IMG/VR virus record: IMGVR_UViG_3300031612_000025
Span: 1-36,221 of that record
DNA: 36,221 nucleotides
Origin: a virus
Direction: 5' to 3' (one strand)
The translations under genes were made by a program, and so were the position numbers. The notes beneath the pieces are model-generated. The model ran no database searches. It saw nothing but the letters and a program-made list of their open reading frames with translations, and was not told the origin of the DNA. Of this stretch, positions 12,600 through 19,048 are shown in pieces (position 1 is the stretch's first letter; the number at the start of each line of letters is the position of its first letter).

Positions 12600-13063
12600 G
12601 CCCCAATAGATAATGTCTATCGGTGGGTTGGCTACTTTGGTTCAGGTGTTTGTTGGTTGTTTGGGTTAGTGTACTGGTTGTGCGGATGGTTTGTTGGTGT
12701 TCGGGCGGATTGTTTTGGGAGGATGTTCACCGATTTGGTGAATGTTTGAGAGTGTTAGCCCCCCATGAGGGAGGTTCTAACGTTGGGTTGGTCCGATTGT
12801 GGAGCCATGCCGTCGTTGTTAGCCAACAAGGTATTAGTTTGTTGGAAGGCCGGGTTACAAGTACAGGTTCTTTCTTTGTGGCTGCCCAGGCTTCCCATTA
12901 CCAGCCGTCCGTACTTTTGGGGTATTTGTTTAACGCCTATGCAAGATATTGTTCGTAGGCGTTCGTTACTGATGCCCGTTTGACGGTCTACTCCCCCTAC
13001 CGTCGATAGGTTCGGGGGGCGGTTTCTCACCGTGCAACCCTAGTTTCCCTCGGGTCGGGGCCG
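12600..13063 (+). other. Structured GT-rich non-coding region upstream of late genes
   Basis: No convincing gene is seen on either strand. Perfect stems recur: ATAGA/TCTAT (12606-12620), TTCACC/GGTGAA (12726-12742), GTTAG/CTAAC enclosing C-run/GGGAGG (12754-12781), CCAACAA/TTGTTGG (12823-12845, competing with TTGTT/AACAA at 12816-12829), AACGCCTA/TAGGCGTT (12932-12963) and GACGGT/ACCGTC (12982-13004). The stretch 12615-12722 is almost all G and T. A phage non-coding RNA, a leader or a replication origin are the options; tRNA and tmRNA were looked for and not found. Confidence 0.45.
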
Positions 13064-13111
13064 ATCTTTCTCGGTGTCGTAAGTTGTTCTGTGCTTACTG
13101 TAGCAGATCTT

Positions 13112-13120
13112 TGCTATGCT
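13112..13120 (+). promoter_or_regulatory. Extended -10 promoter (TGC TATGCT) for a leaderless late gene
   Basis: TGCTATGCT ends 7 bases before ATG 13128, so the start point should fall at or next to the ATG. There is no ribosome site before this ATG. The same layout recurs at 13772-13780 and, leftward, at 13742-13734. Confidence 0.5.
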
Positions 13121-13127
13121 TGTGGGT

Positions 13128-13391
13128 ATGGCACCTTCTAATTCTTCGGCACCCAAAGAGAGTTCTCGTTATTATAACGATAATCCCGATGCGAAGAAAA
13201 AGAAGGATGCCTACAATACTGCGTTTAATAAGAAGCCTGGTCAGATGGCTAAGCGCCGTCAGTTAGCGAAAGGCCGTCGGGATCGGGGTATTATGGGTAA
13301 GGGCGGTAAGGACTTGTCTCATACTAAGGGTGGCGGTCTTGTTCGTGAGAAGGTTTCTGTGAACCGGGGCCGTAATAGAGGCAAAAAGTAG
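13128..13391 (+). CDS. Conserved small basic phage protein (GGKDLSH motif)
   Basis: 87 residues from ATG at 13128; an ATG at 13116 would lie inside the -10 box. SSRYYNDNPDAKKKKDAYN, then GQMAKRRQLAKGRRDRGIMGKGGKDLSHTKGG, then SVNRGRNRGKK follows a pattern I know from small basic proteins of marine and freshwater phages (YY-x-x-NP-x-AKxKK ... GKDxSH ... NRxRNR). Their function is unknown; a nucleic-acid-binding role in late development is plausible from the charge. It is the first rightward gene after the structured region and faces a leftward gene that begins directly after its stop. Confidence 0.7.
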   Translation: MAPSNSSAPKESSRYYNDNPDAKKKKDAYNTAFNKKPGQMAKRRQLAKGRRDRGIMGKGGKDLSHTKGGGLVREKVSVNRGRNRGKK

Positions 13392-13727
13392 TTAGCACCT
13401 CATGTTTCTTTTTAGGTCTTCCCATACTGACCATTGTTGTTCAGTCCAGGTGTGGTCGAGTGCGTTGTATAGTTGGGAGCATTCTACAGATACGGTTTCG
13501 GTTGTTCCGCTTATGAGGCTATAAGATCCGCCGGGGTGTCCACTGTTTTCAATAACGCCATTGCTGGGGGGTAAAAGTGGCGGTGTTGGATCTGATGAAG
13601 GCCACCACATTATCATTGCTGTTATTGCTCCTCCTACTGCTACAGCGACAGCAGTTAAAGCTTTAACGATTTTTTTGATAGCGTCAGCCCAAGCATCCGC
13701 TCGTTGTCCTACCTCTTCTGCTTGCAT
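13392..13727 (-). CDS. Lone leftward single-pass membrane protein
   Basis: 111 residues. Residues 20-42 (IVKALTAVAVAVGGAITAMIMWW) form one transmembrane helix after a charged N-terminus, followed by a Pro-rich linker (SSDPTPPLLPPSNG) and a C-terminal domain with two Cys (TVSVECSQLYNALDHTWTEQQW...NMRC). It is the only leftward gene in the late region, tail-to-tail with the preceding gene and divergent from the next. Holin-like, antiholin or superinfection-exclusion roles are possible. A TGATATTCT box ends 6 bases before its ATG, suggesting a leaderless transcript. Confidence 0.65.
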   Translation of the reverse strand: MQAEEVGQRADAWADAIKKIVKALTAVAVAVGGAITAMIMWWPSSDPTPPLLPPSNGVIENSGHPGGSYSLISGTTETVSVECSQLYNALDHTWTEQQWSVWEDLKRNMRC

Positions 13728-13733
13728 TATCCT

Positions 13734-13742
13734 AGAATATCA
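13734..13742 (-). promoter_or_regulatory. Extended -10 promoter (TGA TATTCT) for the leftward membrane gene
   Basis: On the minus strand TGATATTCT is followed by six bases (AGGATA) and then the ATG at 13727. The gap matches the leaderless layout of the two rightward promoters nearby and makes a divergent pair with the site at 13772. Confidence 0.5.
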
Positions 13743-13771
13743 CACCTTTCCACACACTAAAATTTTTTTTC

Positions 13772-13780
13772 TGCTATCTT
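13772..13780 (+). promoter_or_regulatory. Extended -10 promoter (TGC TATCTT) for a leaderless late gene
   Basis: TGCTATCTT is followed by eight bases and ATG 13789. There is no ribosome site in those eight bases. Upstream lies a run of eight T (13763-13770). Confidence 0.5.
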
Positions 13781-13788
13781 ATTCTCTT

Positions 13789-14157
13789 ATGGCTGGTTCA
13801 CAAAATTCTCATAATTTTCATTACAACAATGATCGAACTAAATTTGCGGCTGATGCAGATGCTTCTTCAAGTAACGGCACGTTGAACGACACAAACAACG
13901 GTGAAATTAAACGGGCAGAACATTGGCGTCCACCTAGCGGCCCTAATGCTAAGAAAAGAACTTCTAAAGCTCCAAGCAAAAAAACGTCTGAAGCTATTGA
14001 CAGTGGCAGTCTTGATCCTATGAATAAAAAAAAGTCTACAAAAAAATCTGGCAGTGTAGCACAAGTATTTAATTCAAAAGGACATAACCGGGGCGCCCAT
14101 TTACATGGGACTTCGCTTGAACGTTACCATTACAAAGACCGTCCTCAAACTACTTAA
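13789..14157 (+). CDS. Hypothetical hydrophilic late protein
   Basis: 122 residues from ATG at 13789, chosen because a promoter-like box lies just upstream and a longer frame to 13561 would run across the leftward gene and its promoter. The protein is rich in Asn, Ser, Lys and His (GSQNSHNFHYNNDRTKF, KKRTSKAPSKKTSEA, GHNRGAHLHGTSLERYHYKD) and looks disordered. It lies in the position before terminase genes where a small terminase subunit is often found, but no helix-turn-helix is visible. Its TAA overlaps the next ATG (TAATG). Confidence 0.6.
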   Translation: MAGSQNSHNFHYNNDRTKFAADADASSSNGTLNDTNNGEIKRAEHWRPPSGPNAKKRTSKAPSKKTSEAIDSGSLDPMNKKKSTKKSGSVAQVFNSKGHNRGAHLHGTSLERYHYKDRPQTT

Positions 14158-14633
14158 TGGCTGAAGACGATATAAGTAACGACTTTAAACAAGTCCGCAT
14201 TAGCCGGTTGACTCTTGGCCTTATTATGACGGTGGCTTCAGTGAGCGCCGTTATTGTGTGGAATGCCGCAGCGGTATCAAATAAAATCAATACGTTGTCT
14301 ACAGATATTGTGCAGCTACAAGAAGATATGGAAGATGTTGGGGAACCTACTGTAGTTCTTAGCCGTCTCGATTCAATAGAGCGGGCATTAGAAGGTATAG
14401 ATTTTGAAAGTCTTGAAACTAGGTTAGAGACAATAGAAACGTGGGCTTATGTAGAACTTACCCACCGTGTTGAAGAGCTTGAACAGCAGTGGGATGATCT
14501 AGATCGTGACGGGGAACAGTTACACCACGAGTTAAATGATATCCACCACCATAAAGATGCGTTCCGAGATATCCTCAGCCAAGACCCCCGCGATTTTGTT
14601 GAAGAGATTATGGATCAAAGGTTTAGTTGGTAA
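14157..14633 (+). CDS. Membrane-anchored coiled-coil protein
   Basis: 158 residues. A charged N-terminus (MAEDDISNDFKQVRISR) precedes one transmembrane helix (about 18-40, LTLGLIMTVASVSAVIVWNAAAV) and then a long acidic coiled coil (about 45-140) with regular Leu/Ile/Val. It ends DFVEEIMDQRFSW. The shape recalls phage membrane proteins with a spanin-like layout or host-takeover coiled coils, but no family is recognised. It is coupled by TAATG overlaps at both ends. Confidence 0.65.
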   Translation: MAEDDISNDFKQVRISRLTLGLIMTVASVSAVIVWNAAAVSNKINTLSTDIVQLQEDMEDVGEPTVVLSRLDSIERALEGIDFESLETRLETIETWAYVELTHRVEELEQQWDDLDRDGEQLHHELNDIHHHKDAFRDILSQDPRDFVEEIMDQRFSW

Positions 14634-14752
14634 TGGAAGAAGCTGAAGAACTACCCACAGAAATGATGGGTGAACGTTATGATCCTTTTGAAGATGACGC
14701 TCCTATAGAGTGTGGGCTAGAGAATCCTGAAATTTGTGAATCTTGCCAGTAA
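14633..14752 (+). CDS. 39-residue acidic microprotein with CxxC
   Basis: Reads MEEAEELPTEMMGERYDPFE, then DDAPIECGLENPEICESCQ. The C-terminus has Cys27, Cys35 and Cys38, the last two as CESC, so it may bind a metal. It starts on a TAATG overlap with the coiled-coil gene. No family is recognised. The coupling and the lack of any other frame here support it. Confidence 0.55.
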   Translation: MEEAEELPTEMMGERYDPFEDDAPIECGLENPEICESCQ

Positions 14753-14785
14753 GGTTAGTTGCATCTACTACAGAAATGGAAGACT

Positions 14786-14974
14786 ATGAGCCAAGATAGA
14801 ACTAGTGGGCGGGTTCCACCGCACGCAGGACCATCCCATCACCGTCAAGGTTACAACGATCGTCTTGATGAGTCTTTAGCTGCGGCTCATGGCAAAAAAA
14901 GTCAATCGTTAAAATCACGTCGAGATGAATCACGAGGCGCTCGCAAAGGATCATTTGGTTTTGGCAAGCGCTAA
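14786..14974 (+). CDS. Small basic late protein
   Basis: 62 residues from ATG at 14786 (MSQDRTSGRVPPHAGPSHHR), with GGAAG just upstream; a TTG at 14759 with AAGG upstream would add 9 residues. The protein is basic and disordered-looking (HGKKSQSLKSRRDESRGARKGSFGFGKR) with no hydrophobic core. It precedes the terminase gene by 13 bases. A DNA- or RNA-binding role is suggested by the charge only. Confidence 0.55.
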   Translation: MSQDRTSGRVPPHAGPSHHRQGYNDRLDESLAAAHGKKSQSLKSRRDESRGARKGSFGFGKR

Positions 14975-14987
14975 TTAAGGGGAATGT

Positions 14988-16931
14988 ATGCCTTCGGGCA
15001 AAGCGATAACTGTAGAAAAATGGACACAGTTCTTGGCGCTGCGTCGTGCTGGTAACTCTATGTACGGCGCAGCTAAAGAATGCGGTATCTCATATCATGC
15101 TTGTCGGGATGCAGAAAACGGGAAAGCTCCTCGAAATTACTTAGCTGCAAAAGAAACGTTAGGGAACCAGCCAGTTGGCGGTGTTCCTTCTTACGAAGAT
15201 CTTATCCCTGAAGCCAAAGCAGCATATGACAATATAGAAATTTTTGCTAGACGCTATTTTGGTATCGTGTTGCAACCCTGGCAAATAGAAGCCACGGAAC
15301 GCATTATGGGGTTAATGGAAACAGAGTACGAAGAGTACGCTGTTATCAATGCCCCCCCTGGTTGCGGTAAATCGACGTTCTTTGCGAAGGTTTTACCTGC
15401 CTGGGCTACAGTAAGAAATAGGGCTATACGTGGAATGATTGGTTCTTCGTCACAACGCCTAGCCGAATGGTACTCTCGTAGGTTAAGATCAGAGTTGGAT
15501 CGTGCTCATCCTGTGCGTGCTGAACTAAACGATGTTCGTTTAGGTTTAGCTGTAGATGCTGAAGCCACAATCCAAGAAGACTTCGGTATGTTTAAACCAG
15601 ATTCGTCTGAAATTTGGCGTTCCGAAGCCTTCACTGTGCTACAACAAGGTGACGTTCCTCTTTCTCAGAAAGAGCCAACGTGGTCAGCGTTCGGAATGGA
15701 CTCCGGTTTCCTCGGTGGTCGTTTTGACCTGGTTATCTGGGACGATGTTTATGACCCTCGCAAGATGAGGTCCGCTGAAGCTCGTTCCGACATGCAACGT
15801 TGGTGGGATGAAGTGGCAGAAACTCGGTTAGAGCCGGGCGGATTGCTCATCCTCCAAGGTCAACGTATGTCAGCGGATGACATTTACCGTTACGCCTTAG
15901 ACAAAGTAGCTCCCCCTGACGATCTAGAACTTGAGGAGTTTGACCCCGAAGATGCCCCAGAAGAATGGCGAAAATACCATCATCTCAAATATCCAGTCCA
16001 TTATGAAGACCGCTGTAAAGGCGATCACAAACCTGACGCCACACCCTGGCCCGAAGGGTGCCTACTTTACCCTCGTCGATTGCCGTGGCGACGACTTAGA
16101 CACATTAAAGCGCAAACTCCAGACAGATTTGAAGTCCTGTATCAGCAATCGGACATAAACCCGGCCAGTGTGCTAGTTGACCCCTTGTGGGTAAGTGGCG
16201 GTGTTGGAAAAGACGGCGTTGATTATGTTGGCTGCTGGGATAATGATAGAGACTTGTGGGAATTACCTGCCGGTGTTTCTGGGGATTTGTTTGTTGTAGC
16301 GACTGCTGATCCTTCACCTTCCCAATTTTGGGCTTTGCAATGCTGGGCTTATAACCCGGAAACTCAATTCCGTTATTTGTTAGAATCGTACCGTCGCAAG
16401 ATGGACGCTCCATCCTTTTTGGATTGGAATCATAGTGAGCAAAGGTTCACTGGGGTGGCTGAAGATTGGTGGCAAATCACTAACGATATGGGTCGCCCTT
16501 TGACTCATTGGATTATTGAAGCTAACGCTGCACAGAAATTTATTTTGCAATATGACCATTTCAAACGGTGGGCTGCTATGCGTGGAGTGCAACTTGTTCC
16601 ACATTATACACATAGCCGAAATAAGGGTGATCCGAAATATGGTGTGCAAATGTTGGCTCCATTGTGGCGGGTAGGTCGTATTCGTTTGCCTGGAAAACAA
16701 GGCACAGATGCCCGTCCGCACTCACTCTTATTGATAAACGAAGTTACTCGTTGGAACCCTGAAGGCACCGGTTCTCGCACAGATGACTGTGTTATGGCAC
16801 AATGGTTCTTAGAACACAATTTAGAGAAATTGTATGTACCACAAAATGATGGGGCTAAACAGTGGCGCCCGTCATGGATTTCAGGGCAAGATATAGGAGG
16901 GGATCAATCTTATGCGAGGTCGCTTACGTGA
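14988..16931 (+). CDS. terL: Terminase large subunit with N-terminal helix-turn-helix
   Basis: 647 residues. Walker A is NAPPGCGKST (121-130), Walker B is DLVIWDD (247-253) and a coupling motif LILQGQR lies near 287-293. The RNase H-fold nuclease domain follows: VATADPSPS (Asp441), WIIEANA (Glu511) and TDDCVMAQW near the C-terminus. The protein cuts and pumps DNA into proheads through the portal. Residues about 12-45 (FLALRRAGNSMYGAAKECGISYHACRDAENG) read as a helix-turn-helix, an extra DNA-binding part. AAGGGGA lies 5 bases before the ATG. The portal start overlaps its stop by 4 bases. Confidence 0.93.
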   Translation: MPSGKAITVEKWTQFLALRRAGNSMYGAAKECGISYHACRDAENGKAPRNYLAAKETLGNQPVGGVPSYEDLIPEAKAAYDNIEIFARRYFGIVLQPWQIEATERIMGLMETEYEEYAVINAPPGCGKSTFFAKVLPAWATVRNRAIRGMIGSSSQRLAEWYSRRLRSELDRAHPVRAELNDVRLGLAVDAEATIQEDFGMFKPDSSEIWRSEAFTVLQQGDVPLSQKEPTWSAFGMDSGFLGGRFDLVIWDDVYDPRKMRSAEARSDMQRWWDEVAETRLEPGGLLILQGQRMSADDIYRYALDKVAPPDDLELEEFDPEDAPEEWRKYHHLKYPVHYEDRCKGDHKPDATPWPEGCLLYPRRLPWRRLRHIKAQTPDRFEVLYQQSDINPASVLVDPLWVSGGVGKDGVDYVGCWDNDRDLWELPAGVSGDLFVVATADPSPSQFWALQCWAYNPETQFRYLLESYRRKMDAPSFLDWNHSEQRFTGVAEDWWQITNDMGRPLTHWIIEANAAQKFILQYDHFKRWAAMRGVQLVPHYTHSRNKGDPKYGVQMLAPLWRVGRIRLPGKQGTDARPHSLLLINEVTRWNPEGTGSRTDDCVMAQWFLEHNLEKLYVPQNDGAKQWRPSWISGQDIGGDQSYARSLT

Positions 16932-18691
16932 AAACCGTTACTGAGATAGTATCAATTTATGGTGCGAGAGCACAAGCTTCTGATCAGCTTAAAGGTCGGA
17001 TGCGAAACGTTAGAGATTACTATAACGGAGATGTTATAGTTCCTTTGCCTGAGATTAACTCTGATGAACAATCAGCAGTAGCTAACTTGTTGGCTCAAGG
17101 TTTAGATCAGATAGCGATGAGGATTGCTTCAACTCGGCCAGATATTTATTGTCCTCCAACAGATGTGGCTCGTAAACGTTCGCGCGATAATGCGGATGTT
17201 ACTCGTAAAGCTTTGTTTGGTTGGTGGGAAAACAGTCAAATGGATTTGCAGTTGGCTAAGCGTGCTCGTCAGCTTATTGGTTATTCTACTACTATCTGCC
17301 AAATTAGATGGAACGACAGAACAGGATGCCCTGAATGGCATTTGCGTGATCCGTTAACTGCATACCCTTCTACTCTTTTGGGTGTGGATGATATGTTGCC
17401 ACGGGATTGCATTTTTGCGTACGAACGTCCTCTCGGCTATTTACATCAAATGTATCCGCAAGTTGCTTCTGTGTTTCAGTCAGATAGCGACGCTGGACCT
17501 GATCAAGCTATTGAGATGGTTGAGTATGTTGACGCAGACGAAACTGTTCTTATAGCTATGCGTGGCCCAGTTAAAACTGGGTTGTTTGGAACGGCATCTA
17601 CTTTAGATGACAACATCGTTGTAGAACTCGAACGTGTTCCTAACCGTACAGGAATGACTCCTGTTGTTTGTGCCCAGCGGATTTCTTTAGATCAGTCACA
17701 AGGCCAATTTGATGGCATTCTCGGAATGTATCAGATGCAAGCTCGCCTTATGGCTCTTGAAGTTATAGCTGTGCAGAAAGGTGTGTTCCCTGACACTTGG
17801 CTTGTTGGCCGTGCTGGGGAAACTCCACAGATAGTTAACCCGGCTGATGGGATGACTGGCGAAGTCGGTGTTATCCGTGGCGGTGACTTGAAAGATATGT
17901 CGCTACAACCTGGGTACATGACTAATCCAGCTATTGACCGGTTAGAACGAGCGCAACGTTTAACTGCTGGTATTCCTCCAGAGTTTGGTGGAGAGTCTTC
18001 TACTAACATCCGTACCGGGCGGCGAGGCGATTCAGTTCTCTCGGCAGCAGTAGACTTTCCTGTCCAAGAAGCTCAACGAATTATGGCTAGGTCTTTGCAA
18101 GAAGAAAACAAGATAGCTATTGAAATGTCTAAAGCCTATGGCGGTAACCGGGGGCGCACTTTTTATGTTACTTCTAAAAATGCTAAAGGCCCAGTTCAAT
18201 ACACACCTAATACTAACTTTGAAACGACAGACAACGTTGTGACTTACAGTCAAGCTGGCTCTGACATCAATAATCTTGTTATTGGTGGAGGGCAAAGGCT
18301 TGGTATGGGCACTATGTCCAAGATGTCGTTTATGGCGATTGATCCTTTAGTGGAAGATCCAGAGTTTGAACATGACGCAGTTATTGCTGAACAGTTAGAA
18401 GCAGCTTTGCTTTCTTCTATCCAGCAGCAAGCTTCAGAAGGTGCTATCCCTCCAGCAGATTTAGCTCGTATAATGAGTCTTGTTGCTAACAACCAGAAAG
18501 AGTTAGCTGAAGCTGTTGAGCAAGTTCAGAAAGAAGCGCAAGAACGTCAAGCTAAACAAGTTGAAGCTATGTCAGCAGAAGCTCAGCCTGGGTTAGCGCA
18601 ACCTGGAATGGGTGCTGAAGCTATGTCAATGGGGGCCGATGCTGAAGCGGCAGCAGCACCTGATCTAGGTGCGTTATTAGGAGCGTTGTAA
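16928..18691 (+). CDS. Portal protein
   Basis: 587 residues from GTG at 16928, which forms a GTGA overlap with the terminase stop and has GAGG upstream; earlier starts would run inside terminase. The order is that of podovirus-type portals: N-terminal helical part (DQLKGRMRNVRDYYNGD), then GLDQIAMRIASTRPDIY, WHLRDPLTAYPS, MQARLMALEVIAVQKGVF, and PPEFGGESSTNIRTGRRGD before the crown helices. The C-terminus is Ala/Gln/Met-rich. It forms the dodecameric vertex channel for packaging and ejection. It follows terminase and precedes the ejection cassette. Confidence 0.88.
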   Translation: MKTVTEIVSIYGARAQASDQLKGRMRNVRDYYNGDVIVPLPEINSDEQSAVANLLAQGLDQIAMRIASTRPDIYCPPTDVARKRSRDNADVTRKALFGWWENSQMDLQLAKRARQLIGYSTTICQIRWNDRTGCPEWHLRDPLTAYPSTLLGVDDMLPRDCIFAYERPLGYLHQMYPQVASVFQSDSDAGPDQAIEMVEYVDADETVLIAMRGPVKTGLFGTASTLDDNIVVELERVPNRTGMTPVVCAQRISLDQSQGQFDGILGMYQMQARLMALEVIAVQKGVFPDTWLVGRAGETPQIVNPADGMTGEVGVIRGGDLKDMSLQPGYMTNPAIDRLERAQRLTAGIPPEFGGESSTNIRTGRRGDSVLSAAVDFPVQEAQRIMARSLQEENKIAIEMSKAYGGNRGRTFYVTSKNAKGPVQYTPNTNFETTDNVVTYSQAGSDINNLVIGGGQRLGMGTMSKMSFMAIDPLVEDPEFEHDAVIAEQLEAALLSSIQQQASEGAIPPADLARIMSLVANNQKELAEAVEQVQKEAQERQAKQVEAMSAEAQPGLAQPGMGAEAMSMGADAEAAAAPDLGALLGAL

Positions 18692-19048
18692 ATGCCACGT
18701 AAAGGTTCAGGCCAAAAAATTCAGACAGCTAAAGGACAAGCTTATGGTGAAGCTCAAGCACAAGAAGAAGCTCAACGACAAATGCCGTTGCCTCAGATGC
18801 CTAGTGCAGCTAAAGCTTCGCCGGGGCAATCAAGTCTAAACCGTTCCACAGAACGTCCTAATGAAGCGTTGGCTGCTGCTGCCGGTCCTCCTCCTCAGCG
18901 AACGTTTGAAGGAGTGAACAATGAAACTCTAGCTGCCCAACTACCTATCCTTGAAAGCATTGCTTCTCAACCAAACGCTACGGCTCAAACGAAAGCTTTT
19001 GTCCGCCAACTTCGTATGGTGGCTCAACGCAACGGAGCTATGCAATGA
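18692..19048 (+). CDS. Small hydrophilic virion-cassette protein
   Basis: 118 residues. The N-terminal two thirds are disordered-looking and Gln/Ala/Pro-rich (GEAQAQEEAQRQMPLPQMP). The C-terminal third is helical (NETLAAQLPILESIASQPNATAQTKAFVRQLRMVAQ). It starts directly after the portal stop with TAGGAG upstream and overlaps the giant gene by 4 bases. No family is recognised; a small head or internal protein that assembles on the portal is plausible. Confidence 0.6.
   Translation: MPRKGSGQKIQTAKGQAYGEAQAQEEAQRQMPLPQMPSAAKASPGQSSLNRSTERPNEALAAAAGPPPQRTFEGVNNETLAAQLPILESIASQPNATAQTKAFVRQLRMVAQRNGAMQ

Noticed and set aside
12754-12880. Possible tRNA or tmRNA
   Set aside because: No T-loop GTTCRANNC with a paired stem, no 7-base anticodon loop, and no tag frame ending in Ala-Ala for tmRNA could be found on either strand.
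12623-12958. Open frame of 111 codons on the plus strand (and another at 12765-12983)
   Set aside because: Composition is dominated by GT-rich DNA (Trp/Val/Cys/Leu-rich), no ribosome site, and the frames run through perfect RNA-like stems; no neighbouring coupling.
12755-13030. Open frame of 91 codons on the minus strand
   Set aside because: No ribosome site or promoter, protein looks random, and it lies on the antisense side of the structured region.
13561-14157. Longer version of the gene at 13789 beginning at 13561
   Set aside because: The added part runs antisense across the leftward membrane gene and its promoter; the ATG at 13789 has its own promoter-like box.
16862-16927. N-terminal extension of the portal from 16862
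   Set aside because: It lies wholly inside the terminase gene; the GTG at 16928 gives a 4-base overlap and has GAGG upstream.
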